In this document: piece after piece, positions 34,483 through 45,725 of the stretch
Numbering within the stretch: the first letter of the stretch is position 1
How the letters are laid out: the number at the start of each line of letters is the position of its first letter
Assembly: GCA_002205965.3 (NCBI GenBank)
Contig: NADL03000021.1
Span: forward strand, 124,001 to 188,000
Origin: Kappaphycus alvarezii
Lineage: Eukaryota > Rhodophyta > Florideophyceae > Gigartinales > Solieriaceae
Length of the DNA: 64,000 nucleotides
Direction of reading: 5' to 3'
Notes under the pieces: generated by a model
Seen by the model: only the letters and a program-made list of their open reading frames with translations
Told to the model about the DNA's origin: nothing
Database searches by the model: none
Position numbers and translations under genes: made by a program

Positions 34483-34675
34483 TGTAGCGCGCAGTGGTGG
34501 TCGAGGCACAAGACGGAAGATGAACGGGCACATGGGGCTTTCCACCGCCGGACGAGACCAGCTCGTCGCCGCGGCTCTGTAATTTATTCAGTGCAGAGCG
34601 CAAAAGTTGCAGCAAACGCTGCAATATGTAGCTTGATCCTCATTGTGCGTTGCAAGAGGAGCCATTCTATTCATA
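34483..34675 (-). repeat. 5' LTR of the copia element
   Basis: Partner of 28802-28992. Its outer end has mutated from TG to TA on the minus strand (TATGAATAG), while the inner end keeps CTACA. Confidence 0.8.
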
Positions 34676-35224
34676 CATTCCATTCAAATACATGATAATT
34701 AATGATTGCCAATTAATTAGTAATGAACTTGTCAGATCTCCTTCAATAAGTTCATTGGCCACATCTACTTCAGTTACCAAACAGTCTCTGCTCTTGCCAT
34801 TATCTGTATTGCAATCAAGCAATAAAGATAATTTTATTAAAAGAAAACTCTGTGTCCGGGTTATTACAGAGACAACGTAGTAGGTAGTGATGGCCAGTAA
34901 TAAAAAAAATTATAGTGCTGCCAATTAATGGAGCACTTTATTTTATTACCTAGCCAATTATTAACAACCTATATTAACAAGCAATTATTACCTCTGAGGC
35001 AATTAAAAACTTGAAAAAATATTACCTGGGTGCCCACGCCATGAATCGAACCCAGACCCAAATTTCCATTAAACGTCCATGAGTACAGGACAATAGTCTA
35101 CCACCCAAACATCTTCTTCATCCAAGATAAAGACGGGACACTAATCCTAAACAAATGCAAGAAAGGTTTACTTCAGAACAGAAAACAATGAAACGTGCTG
35201 ATGTCAGACCAAACAATTTTTATA

Positions 35225-37460
35225 CTAATTCTGATCAGATTCAGGAAGACCTTTGTGTTTCTTAAAGTATTCGACAACCTTAAGGATACATTCTGTCATT
35301 CAAGCTATCAGTCGAGATTGCTTTCCGGAACGAATCGCTCCAGCGACACTGAAAACGCGTTCAAATGTCGTAGATGAAGAGGAGGGTGTGAAAACCAAAC
35401 GAGGAACCAGTGCCATTAACGGGAACGAGTTGCAGTTCTTTTTCCAAAACTGCAATGGAGACGTCTTATTGGACACATCTTATTGGATGCTTTGGCAGTT
35501 GCGAGATACATCGCAAACTCTTGCTCAATGTTCGTAACATTACCTTATCATCTTGAGACTTATTGTTTTCAAGAAACGATAAAATTTGATCCCTTCACTC
35601 CTTTCGTACTCCTGATCAGGTATATCCATGAAACCCTGATTGTTTGTTTCAAGTTCTGTATCTGCAAAATAATGGCTGACCATGACGTTCATTATTTTCA
35701 ATGCCGTAATATCTTAAACGCTATTTGCCTCCTCTCCTCCAAGTATGCCGCAGTGCTTCATTTGACTAAACTGGGGTGTCTGTAGAGTCGCAACATGAGC
35801 ACAATGTTCAGCGATTGGACAATCAGCACTGTTTTCAGGCGCCTTTTCAGAATGTATTTCGAAAGATCGGATGCCAATTCATGAACCTTAGTCACTTCTT
35901 CCTGGTTGGTCAAGGACATTCTTCAGTTTTTTCAGGATTCCAGCAGAGCCAATGTCCTTCAGATGCATCTTTTGCCCTGAATGTTTTCCGAGAATGGAGC
36001 TTGATTGATCAATTGATTTCACGATTTCCAGAACAGTTTCTAAGATCAATCTTTCACAAGGAGTAGGTCTGTCGCCAAGTCCATCACCAGTCCAGGTAAC
36101 GCTGTTTGCAAAAAGTTTGTCGGTTGCTGAAGTAAGATAAGGCTCGAGAACCAAAAAAATCGTATCATTGCAGCTGTTGATCCCTAATGAGTCCTGACAT
36201 CAAAAATTGGTCGGATTGTCTTCTTATTATCAACTCTCAATTTGCAAATTAGGTAAGTTCAAACAACAGAATACTTCTTGAAGAACTTCATGGTCTGCCT
36301 GAAATTGATCATAGCAGCACCGACATCTGAAACGTTCATGCAACTCCTGACTGAAAACTGATAGGAATGGACAGCACAGGCAATTCTACACCATGAAGAT
36401 CGAAAAACTGAAGATCTACGACTCGTTTCAATACTCTGGATTTCCTGAGAAAAACTTGTGAATCAGATAGAAGAAAAAAGTCCGTCGTTAGTGAAGGGAG
36501 ATCTTCTCGTATATCAAGTATTAAGATCTCTTAAAATTCAATATCAGCTGCTTGTTCGGTCTCAGGTGAAATAAAAGTTGTATCTCTCGATATGATCAAA
36601 ATTTCAAAACAATTGTTGGCTTCTTTACTGACGTTAGAGGATACAGTCTCTCTCTCTTCTTCAAACATGATTTCAGTACGATCTTCATTTCCCATTTCAT
36701 TTTCGATGGCCGATAGGTTTTCCAGTGACTTTTCGTTATCGCATGATTGGTGGATCTCGCTAGGACTCCCTCTTCTTCCGCTGTAAATCGGACCTGCTTC
36801 TTGGCATTCGACGCTGAATTCGTTGTTATGAATGCGACTTTCCTCAAAGAATTTCCCCTTCTCGATGATGCAATTTAGAACTTAGAAAGATCCTTTCCTG
36901 AATGACGTCCAATGATCATACTGCAACTGAAAAGCTTTCAATGGTAGTTCCAATCATCTTCAATAAGTGAAGTGTCAGAGGGGAATAATATTCATTGTTT
37001 TTCAATTTCTATACATCCGTGATTGTTTCCAGAACCTTGACTTTCGATACTTTTTGTAAAAAATTGTCATCTGCTTTCTTCTCAGCCTGGCGATGTACCT
37101 TACTGACAGACTGAAAACTGACTTTATTGAATCTGCGTGAAACGTGATTCGTAATCTTTCTTAATCCCCCATCTTCAACAATTGCAATCAGAATACTATC
37201 TATTCAGCACATAGCCTGATGAAAACTGATTGCGCATTCCCTGTTTTCGGGATTACTGTAAAAATAATTTTTTCAAGTCCGGTGTTGACTGAACTAGATA
37301 CAACGGCGGAACTCCCATTGCGGCTTCCAAAGGGAACCATAACATCGGTGACCCGGTGCTTGGTGTTGAAATGTGCCCTTATATTTGTCGGACCTCTGCC
37401 TAGAGCTCAAATTTTCTTGCAAATATTACAGTTGTGCTTCATCTTGTGAGCAGGTCGTGA
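35225..37460 (-). pseudogene. hAT transposase (BED finger to C-terminal dimerisation domain)
   Basis: On minus, the N-terminal end shows a BED-type finger: CNICKKI, a stop, then GRGPTNIRAHFNTKH (about 37440-37350), that is CX2C...HX4H. The C-terminal end (about 35385-35300) shows SSSTTFERVFSVAGAIRSGK followed by QSRLI, the hAT dimerisation signature (SER.FS..G), and then MTECILKVVEYFKKH. Between them are scattered frames such as KMHLKDIGSAGILKKLKNV. In-frame TGA codons interrupt both the finger and the C-terminal block, so the gene is probably inactive, unlike the host genes here that have only frame slips. Confidence 0.75.
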
Positions 37461-37779
37461 CAAGCGTCCTTCTGAACTTCAACGTAGGAAAAATGAAATT
37501 GTTGGAATTTGCGTTGTAAGGGACGAGTTCATCTTGCTGCGCCCTGACTGGAGAGAGTTGAGCTCTTTGACCTGAGACGCTCCACGAGTCACAGCTCTTC
37601 TCTCCTGTCGGGCCAGGAGCCATTTTTGGTATTAGCCTTTCTTAATCTGATTCGGGATGGCAGTTGTCTTCTTTTATCCGAGACTGAATGTCTTGAAGAC
37701 TTGTCAGTTCAGACCTTTGCATTGGAACATAATCTTTTCCTTATTTTCTCCTTGTTTTACATGTGAGTGGGCAATTATG

Positions 37780-37984
37780 CAAGTGCTTTTTCAAATATTA
37801 CCTGACGGTAATTTTTAATTACCTGGTAATAATTATTACTTTTATTATCTGGTAATACAAATTACCAGTCGGTTTTTATTACTTGCAGGTAATAAAAATT
37901 AGCAAAGTTTCAGATTAATTAAATTACCGATTGTTACCTGTGAAGGAATTTTATTGCCACTTTTATTACTTGGTAATTAATTTT
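37780..37984. repeat. Subterminal ATTACC/GGTAAT array of the hAT element
   Basis: About ten copies of ATTACC or GGTAAT in 200 bp, in both orientations; at least three more lie near the left end (34940-35030). Subterminal short repeats are known as transposase-binding sites in hAT elements such as Ac. Binding here is inferred. Confidence 0.6.
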
Positions 37985-38004
37985 TGGTCATCACGAGTAG
38001 TAGC

Positions 38005-38991
38005 TAGTTCCCGTTTGCTTTAGCATTGTCCTCATATGAGAACAAATTTCCATGTTTTACAAATACTAACGGTATTAGTTTAACATTTAACTGGCCCTGA
38101 ATATTTACTAGAATAAATTCTTGGATATCATAGAATTGCAGCAAAAAGTGAGAAGCTCTAAATTCTGCATTACTTTGTATCGCGGCTGGCCTTGCGCCAG
38201 TCCTGTAACGCCCCTCCTTTTCGCTCTTCATGCCTAGGAGCGGTATTCTGTCAAGATAAGCAAGTAGTAGAGATTCTCTCGGTGTGGTGAAAATTTCTTT
38301 ACAGTCCTGACCAATAAAGGCTGTTCAGTGGGCTATTTTGTCAGGGTAATCTTGCAGGTGAAATACAGTAATGCATGCGGAGAATCTTGTTCGGTTGGAC
38401 TTCGGAGGTGTGTATCATAACGGCCCTTTGGAGTGAGAGATAGTAGGGAGGTGCAATATAATGGCTGCCAACGATGAGAATATGGCACAATGATGGCGTC
38501 CCGTAGTCGTTTGAGTTGGCTCTCGGTGAACAACCGCCAGTGCCTCAAAATTAATAAAGCACTATGCATTTTCACTTTGCCGAAAGAATCCACCTGCAGG
38601 TACTGAAAGGGTAAAATATGGCAAAATGGCATTGAAATCGAAGGGTTTCGAGTGGTAAAATTGGGTCGTACTCTGACCAGCGATAAAATTTCCGAAAAAG
38701 TTTGTTTTGATCGAGCTTTCACTATCGTTCTCAGTATATGTTAGCTCAAAAAATGCAGAAAAAAGATTTTTAAAAAATTAGCCTTAAACTTTGTCCTGAT
38801 ATGAGGGCATTTATGAGGACAACAGTCGATAGGCAGCACGGTCGTGAGTGCGTCTTCATCGCAATCGATCATTCCTACGCTCTTTAGTCAACGCCAATAA
38901 CACGGCGTCATACGTCTCTTGCATCCCTCTTCTCTCCGAGCTCTTTGCAAACCTTCCCTTCCCACCTTACCCACCAAGCCCCTCACGGCTC
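38005..38991. other. Spacer between hAT and the glyoxalase gene
   Basis: Nothing recognised. The composition shifts from AT-rich to pyrimidine-rich after 38880, as seen just before other host genes in this window. Confidence 0.45.
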
Positions 38992-40224
38992 ATGTACGCC
39001 ATCCGCCAGATTTCCTCCCGTCCTGCATTTCTCGTCACCCCCGCCCTCCAATCCCTCCCACTCTCGTCCCCTCCCCGTCGCTACCCGTTTCGCACTCGCC
39101 GCCATCCTCAGTCACTCCCCTGTCTCTCACCGCACCTGCGGCGCCCTCATCCGCACCCTCTCCGCCAGTTCACGATGACCACTCCCCTTCCATCCCCCCT
39201 ATCACTTCCCTCACCACCAGCGTCAGTCGCCGGTTTCAATCCCGTCATGGCTCAGGCCATGTTACGCATACGAAGCCCACTAGCTTCGAGCCATTTTTAT
39301 CACGATCTTTTAGGCATGACGCTTGTGACTCGTTTGGATTTTCCCGATCTCTCGTTTTCCCTCTTCTTTTACGCGTATACCAATGACGACCCCCCGCTCT
39401 TTCCCTGCCTCAGGCGCAACGCGCTCAATGGCTATGGTCGCGGCCGTACCCTACCGTCGAGCTTACCTGGAATTGGCCTGGGGATAGTGCTACGTATGAG
39501 GATGCGATACGTGCGTTGGAGGGCGGCGATATGGGTGATGAGGAGTATGTTAGTGGAAATGAGCAGGGTGCTTTGGGATTCTCGTATCTAGGAGTCACGG
39601 TGGAAAAGCTAGGTGACGCATTAGCGCTTTGGGGGAGGGAGTGAATGTCGTGGATAAAGGGGAGGGTTTTTTTGTCGTGAAGGATCCTGATGGGTATCAC
39701 GTGAGGCTTGAGGGTAGGAAAGGAGGGCCTGGCGCGCGTGTGCCGCAGGAAGACCCGGTGTTTGGGAAGGTTGTTGTTAGGGTTAAGAATGTCAGACAGG
39801 CAGTGACGTTTTTCGGAAAGTTGGGGTTCCAAGTGGTGGCGAGGGTGGATGGTGAGGGCGTGACACAGGTGTGGATGGGGTATGTTGCCGGGAGGGTTTG
39901 AGAGGGAATGCGAGTAGCAGTGCGGACAGCGAGTGTTTACTTGGCAGAAGGGAATGCTTGGTTGGGTTGGTGCATGTATGGGGAACTGAGCAGTCGGAGG
40001 GACCGGTGTATCAGAATGGCAACGTACGGCCGTATCGAGGATTCGGGCATGTCGGCATTGTTGTGGATGATATTTACGAGACCGTGCAGCAAATGGAGAA
40101 GGAGGGTTATCAGGTCGTTAGAAAGCCCGGACCGTTCAAGGATGTCGGGGAAATCGCGTTTGTCGCGGAGCCGAGCTCGGGGTACTGGGTTGAGGTTATT
40201 AAGAGGGTGGTGAAGCGCGCGTGA
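38992..40224 (+). CDS. GLO1: Two-domain glyoxalase I (lactoylglutathione lyase)
   Basis: Glyoxalase I isomerises the hemithioacetal of methylglyoxal and glutathione to S-lactoylglutathione. The start ATG at 38992 gives a leader rich in Arg, Ser and Pro (MYAIRQISSRPAFLV), possibly an organelle-targeting peptide. The mature protein may instead start at the ATG near 39175 (MTTPLP). Domain 1: QAMLRIRSPLASSHFYHDLL and GMTLVTRLDFP (about 39250), then VELTWNWPGD (about 39458), FSYLGVTVEKLGDAL and DPDGYHVRLEG. Domain 2: FGKVVVRVKNVRQAVTFFGK (about 39765), VWGTEQ, GFGHVGIVVDDIYETVQQME (about 40035) and SGYWVEVIKRV, ending at TGA 40222-40224. Three frame changes (near 39405, 39630 and 39890) each equal one lost base. 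By alignment to the known metal ligands, one site (Gln and Glu from domain 1, His and Glu from domain 2) is complete and the other is lost. Confidence 0.9.
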
Positions 40225-42220
40225 GCCGTACGCCAAGCCATTACCGGTCTAGGGCTATTGGCGGTCAGTAGGATACATGTGAGCGAGATATTTCGTTGGG
40301 GGAGGTGGGTCACGTCTTGCGAGTTGATTGCGAGATTTGATGCACTCCACTTTTTTGACGTAGGGTTTACTGCTCGAAGTCGAGATGAGTTGAAGTAATT
40401 TCCGAGAGTCGCAATATTCGTCCAGACTTTGCAATGCGAGTAAGTGTAGAGCTGTGCAAGGAGTAATTTGAAGGTAAGCGCGCATAGTGTGGATTGTGTT
40501 TGGATCCATAAACCAGATTCTTAAACTTGCCGCAGCTGGCGTCGGTTTTTTTTCGCCGTGCCCATTGTCTTTCGGAGCAAGAGAGTGAATATGGTACGTG
40601 GAAGTCTATCACGGCAGAAATTTTGAATATCACGAATGATTTTCGCTAATAAAACGGTAACGTCTGATCACGAAGTCGGAGGGTTGTCAAAATCAAGCAT
40701 AAATATCTTGTAACGAAGTCCCAGATTTCATTCCACACGAAATAATATATACTTTGCTTCAACCAAAGCAGGGTTTGCTCCAAATTCCACTAGAGGAACA
40801 ACCCATGAGCCACTTTGGTGAGGCCCACAATTTACACGGAAACTTGGAGATGGCCTCCCCTGGACCTCACACAAACCCTTGTCATGTGAGCATAGTAAAA
40901 CGCATTCAATGTGGAAGTGGATGTCTGGCTAAACTATTCAAAGCACTCGATTTAGGGCAGATTCCTCCGCTCTGGCAATACCTGACAGAAGTCAGAGCGG
41001 GAGATTTTTTTTGGCAAAGGTTGAGACACCTGATGCTTCATGTTGGCAAAAATCTCCCAGGGATGTGTAACGTTCAGTACCTTTGGAGCTGACTCGTGGA
41101 AAACACTACAGTCTACATCGCAGCGATAACCTTTGGTAACGATAACCCTGCAGAATTTCATGCGCCGATACAATTTCACATCCAGCGCATAAGACTGCTT
41201 TACCAAACCCAATGAAACAGACGCAGCGTAATGTACCGTATGCGTACCTAGCTAGTGGGTGGGCGCGGGTTAGTGCACCAACAGCGGCAAGTCGACGCTA
41301 ACACTAATTTAATCCTACTGTACTGTACAAACACATATCCGTGCGCTGTCTTTCTCAAAGAGGCCTCTAGCGCACAAGTAACTCAACATTTTGAATCTTG
41401 CACCACGGCGCAACTAAAGCATTCGACTATCTTCGATATTCAACGACCAGCTAGATTGTTTTCACTTATCCGGTGCCGGCTGGTCTATGCTACAGTCCCA
41501 AGCTAACAACCAAGGATGGCTTTCTCTGTAACACAGCGCACAATCACCTCACAAGCGTAGCCTTAGCGAAGCATCGGCTCAAGGCTGTGGAAAAAATGCA
41601 ATCTCTGTACAAATGTCTACTGCATCTCCCATCTGGCTCCGCTATTTCTGCGCAGACCTATAGTTCTTCATTGGTTGCGAATTCTGAGTTTGCATCATTT
41701 TTCGCTCATGGCTATTCAGCATCTAAGCGACATTCCAATGCGGCTTGTAATCTCAAAACGCTCGCAATCTCTTGGCATATGCGGCATGTCATTCACTTGA
41801 TCTCGCCGCATTGAGATCAACAAGAAAAAGTGACACATGTACGAAAGTAATTCGTGACCCTCTTCACATATCTCTGTTTCAAAGACAGTACGAGAGCACT
41901 TGGCATACGTACGCATAGAGTTGAAAAAACACCAAACAAAAACCAGATACGGTGAATATCTTGACCAACTGCAACCAGCCAAGCAGAGATTCACACCAAC
42001 CGCATGAAGCACCTTGCCGCATCACCAAAATCCACACACGCATCTGCCGAAACGTGCCCTTTGCGGTTTCACCATAGCTCGCGAGAGAATTGCGCAAAAG
42101 TGCAGCTTTTTCGCACACATGCCCCTAAACAAACTTGCACAACCCACAGGGCGTTGAAGAGAACACTAAACGCAGCTGCCCTGACTTTTGTGTAAAAACG
42201 TGTTTGCACAGATACCATGC
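40225..42220. other. Spacer between glyoxalase and RING-H2 genes
   Basis: Open frames of 60-115 codons exist on both strands (for example 40754-41092 plus and 40952-41212 minus), but they overlap and show no known domain. The minus frame at 40952-41212 has several Cys and His residues (RCDVDCSVFHESAP) but no recognisable finger spacing. Confidence 0.4.
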
Positions 42221-42842
42221 TCAGCAACAAATGGTTTGACATAGGGGACAGGTAGGCCTCCCTCTCCTTAGCCAAGGGTCGATGCATGCTGCATGAAAGA
42301 CATGATCACAACCTAAAACTCTGACACGGTTTCAGTTTCATAACCATCCAAACAAATAGCACATGTATCCTGACCGTAGGCGAGTTTATCCAAGCCATCC
42401 TCGATGCACAGGGAGCGAACGGGAGGGAATTAATTCGAAGTTCGGTAGCCCCGCCGGCGCCTAAAAGACGACGGATAAAATCGACACAGGAACGGTTGGA
42501 ATGATCGGAGTGACCCAGTGGGACGACAGAAGTAGACGTAGTGGTGGTAGTGGTGGTGGTGAGAGTGGTGAAAGAGGGATGGGGAAGACCAGAAGCGGGG
42601 GTAGAGGTTATGGTGGTGACGGTGGTGGTGGTTGAGGTCTGGGTGGATGGGTGTAGGCTGCGGAAGCAAAGTGGAGCAAGGTCCAAAACTGCGTTGAAAG
42701 CACCCTTGAGCAGGGAGATAAGGTCTTGAACAGGGCGGTTGGGGGGATAGGGTTCAGCGGGAGTGGTGGCGGTTGCAGCGGAGGGCACAGCCAAGGGTTC
42801 ATGGTAGGTAGGGATGGGGTCCGTGAAGTCGAGTTGAGACAT
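42221..42842 (-). CDS. RING-H2 zinc-finger protein, probable E3 ubiquitin ligase
   Basis: The start ATG at 42842 ([20 protein letters not shown]) opens a protein with a Thr-rich middle (runs of T encoded by ACC/ACT, about 42530-42660). It ends in a RING-H2 finger: CAICLDGYE (about 42360), then after one missing base [19 protein letters not shown] (about 42290) and CPLCQTICC, with the stop TGA at 42221-42223. All eight zinc ligands are present (C-C-C-H-H-C-C-C order). No transmembrane segment is evident. The missing base falls between SEF and VLGCDH and would otherwise give a stop inside the finger. The finger entry (GQDTCAICL) resembles that of the minus-strand gene at 10.7 kb. The longer upstream frame to 43247 has no domain and is probably untranslated. 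Confidence 0.8.
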
Positions 42843-45433
42843 GATGGGTAGCGGGGAGGGGATATGATGAGAGCAAGGTGAGGAAAACAAAAGTGTTGTT
42901 AGCGCGTGATGGCGGGAAACAGATGAGAGGCGAGGTGTACGCGTGGGGTGAGAAGAAGGATGAAGTGGTATGGGATGGCGCAGGAAAACAGGTGGGGAGG
43001 TTGTGTTGTTCGGGTAGGATGCGGTGACGCAGAAGGTCGGCAGATTCAGGTGCAGATATGGAGGGTTGGAAGCAGGCAGGAGATGGGTGACGCTGGCGTC
43101 AGCGAGTGTGACGAAGTGGCAGGGCAAAGCAAGATACTCGACGGTTGGAGAAGTGGATAAGCGGGTAGCAGTTTCGTGGCGGTAATGTGTAGGGGTGCTT
43201 GGAGAGGACGCGGAATGAAACAGAGATGGTTGATGGTGTTCTGACAATCACTAAATGAAAACAAAACGAAAGTTATGGGCGACGATAAAGGGCTAATAGT
43301 AGAGGCACCCGGTACATAGAGATAGTGTGGCTTGTGCTTTGGGTAAATTTGTTGCCCGGGAGGCAAAAGGCACAAGTGACACAAGAGGGGCGGAGATTTG
43401 TGCAAAGCAACGACTGTAGTGTGCAGTGCAACGCTGGTAAATATGGAAGGCGTTTTGATAATGGAGGGAGATGCGTGCTAGATAAAAAAAGAAAAAAGCA
43501 GCCTGCAATGTGGTTTTACTTGGGCAAACGACACATAGAATGGAGAAGATGGCATGTAAACAAAAAAACTCTTGAGCTCTGGGGCCCATAAACAACGGCT
43601 GCTATTGGACCCAGTTTCAGTTGTTTCAAACATCGCCGTGGGAACGGCACTGCAGAACTCGCCGCCTTATTCGTACGGTCTTCACAGTCGATGCCATTCT
43701 TGCCTTTTCACTTTCTACAGTACAGTACAGTACTTTACCCTTCCGAAGGGTACATTACAAAAGAATATATTTCCTACGTTTTTCTCGATGCAAACTCCAC
43801 TAAACACTACTATTGTACACAGTTCACTATAATGTATAGTGGTAGCGTACTGCAGTGGTGGGATACCGCTGAGGCTCCACAAAAATCACATGCCAATTTA
43901 ATTCTCCCAGTCATTCACCTGTTGTCTATCATCAACAACATTGGTCAAACTAATTCCTAATCACAAAGTCGACAACACCATTGGACCTGGCGATGTAGAA
44001 TTGACTTCATAGCAATGTCACATGTTGTTTCACGTGCGCTGCATTGCATTTCTCAACTGTTCCGCTCGTTTTCCGCACGAAAAGGATCTGATTTTTACTC
44101 CCATTTTCCCGGATGTCGTGCCTTCCCCTCTTCCCACACGTTGACCAATCAGCAGGCAGTCCCTGTCATGTCCCGCTTTTTTTTAAAATTTTGTGGTTCT
44201 CCAGCATGCCATAACCGTGTCCGCAGTGCCATAACCGCATGTCTGTTCTGTAGGCCTCAATACATTTATTTTAAATTCCGCCCTTATCCTATCTGTCCCA
44301 CTCTCCGACTGGATTTATTTCCCGCCACCCTCTCTTTACCAACTCTTGCAAAGCATGATTATAAGCTGCGAAACTTCGTTGATGTGCATTTCTGGGTCCA
44401 CTTGGACCTTGGAAATTGGCTGAGAGATCTCGTTGGCACCCGAAAATTTATGAAATTTTGTAATAGTCAACAAGGAATCACTTCTCATTGTGAAACGCGG
44501 CCCACATTAAAAAGCCTATTTTCGCAATATCCATTCTTTTATTGGGTCGTGCGCCTTCAGATATCTCTACGAAACAAATCTCCTGGAAAGGGGAACCTAA
44601 AAAATCGTTAAAAAATCCAGAAATCAGCCTTTCACACGTCAACCGTTTTCATCTAATCATAAAATATTGCTTCATAAAATGTTCCACTTGAAAGCTTCAC
44701 GTTGCAACTTGAATACTTGTCATACACATCCATTCACATTTCGAGATTTCGGCAGCATTCACTCCGAGGCATTGGCCCGCCAGCTCGCTCTGCAAATCAG
44801 CTCCACCTACTTTGGCCCTCCAGTTCACGATATCTCACTCGCAACAGCTATGCACCTTTCATCAAACTCCACTTCAAGCACTTGCCCACATATACACTTT
44901 AAGCGACATACACATTCGCAGTCGCCAACTTTTTTGATGGTTATGGTACTGTGTGTCATACCCTAGCTGGATAGGACACTCTCATTCGTCCAAGCCTCCG
45001 GTTGTCACTCTCTTTCTGTGCATCACCACACAACTATTTTTTAGCAGTCCTTGTATCATACCTTGGCTATTGGCGTATTTTTCGCAGCCACCAATACCGA
45101 ATGTCTTTCAAGGCACAATCTCCCACAAATCCTAGTGCTCTCTTGATCAATAATTACTGTTCATCACTTGCACTATCAACTTGTCGCTATTCTGCGCTCT
45201 ATTTTGTCAATATTTTTGCTTTTTCAATTTTTTCTCTAAAGTTGTACAAGCACGCTATCATAATCTTTCTCAAAACAATTCAATATTGTTCTTTGAACAA
45301 AGCGTCCTTGGTTTATTGATTGGAAAAATAAGAAAATTCCTTTCTGCAGTACTACACTTGTGAAGCCAGAAGAAAAACATTTTTCGGAATTTCACATGTT
45401 GACCTTCTCGGAATTGACTCGAATCTAATTACC
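42843..45433. other. Spacer, with a CCAAT-type site at 44138-44151
   Basis: No recognised gene. ACGTTGACCAATCA at 44138-44151 is an exact copy of the 14-mer upstream of SDE2 (8906-8919). A 198-codon plus frame from ATG 44015 covers that site and shows no domain, so I treat it as chance. TACAGTACAGTACAGTAC lies at about 43717. Confidence 0.4.
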
Positions 45434-45725
45434 TTACTGTACTACTGTACCTGTGGAGCAGAGGTACTGTATGTACAGTACTTTACAGAATCTACACACA
45501 ATGCACTGTAGTACTGTACAGTACACAACTGTACGTACAATACAGTATGTACAGTACAGTATAGTACAGTACAGTAAAATGTACCGCGCAAAAGGCTGCC
45601 GTATTTTCAAGGGTCTCAACTCTCCACTTGGGATCCTATGGTCCACATTACTGTACTGTACAATATTCTTGCTACAGTTTGTACAGAGCTCTGTACAGTA
45701 CTGTTCTGCTCTGTACAGTCGTCAT
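45434..45725. repeat. Cluster of GTACTGTAC / GTACAGTAC palindromes
   Basis: Nearly 300 bp are dominated by TACTGTAC and its inverse. Perfect palindromes include GTACTGTACAGTAC (45511-45524) and TGTACAGAGCTCTGTACA (45680-45697). The same short motif appears singly or in small clusters at about 1660-1700, 5880, 8470-8700, 43717, 46100 and 46435. A gap at about 45580-45640 splits the cluster into two blocks. Confidence 0.75.

Larger units (their letters stand above)
28802..34675 (-). mobile_element. Ty1/copia LTR retrotransposon, full length but decayed
   Basis: The element is bounded by two direct repeats of about 190 bp (28802-28992 and 34483-34675) and reads on minus. The inner order is gag, integrase, RT, RNase H, as in Ty1/copia. 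The flanking pentamers are CATTA (28797-28801) and CATTC (34676-34680), an almost perfect 5-bp target duplication. Just inside the 5' LTR the minus strand reads TGGTAGAATCGC (34471-34482), which has the TGG start expected of a tRNA primer binding site. The LTRs differ at about one base in six by eye, so the insertion is old. Coding frames are broken and key residues are lost (see the subfeatures). Confidence 0.85.
34885..37996 (-). mobile_element. hAT DNA transposon with TIRs and 8-bp target duplication
   Basis: The left end is TAGTGATGGCCA (34885-34896). The right end, read on minus, is TCGTGATGACCA (37985-37996). They match at 10 of 12 bases, and the left end fits the hAT terminal pattern TAGNG. 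Flanking octamers are GTAGTAGG (34877-34884) and GTAGTAGC (37997-38004), the 8-bp duplication expected for hAT. Both subterminal regions are packed with ATTACC / GGTAAT. The coding region lies on minus between them. The element is 3,112 bp long. It sits about 200 bp beyond the copia element. Confidence 0.85.

Noticed and set aside
42843..43247. In-frame upstream extension of the RING-H2 gene to a 313-codon protein
   Set aside because: The extension is low-complexity Ser/Thr/Pro/His with no domain; the ATG at 42842 gives a normal N-terminus.
44015..44611. 198-codon plus frame from an ATG
   Set aside because: No recognisable domain, and it runs across a promoter-like CCAAT site shared with SDE2; probably chance.
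45434..45725. CRISPR-like array
   Set aside because: Repeats are short, overlapping palindromes without unique spacers of constant length, in a eukaryotic genome.
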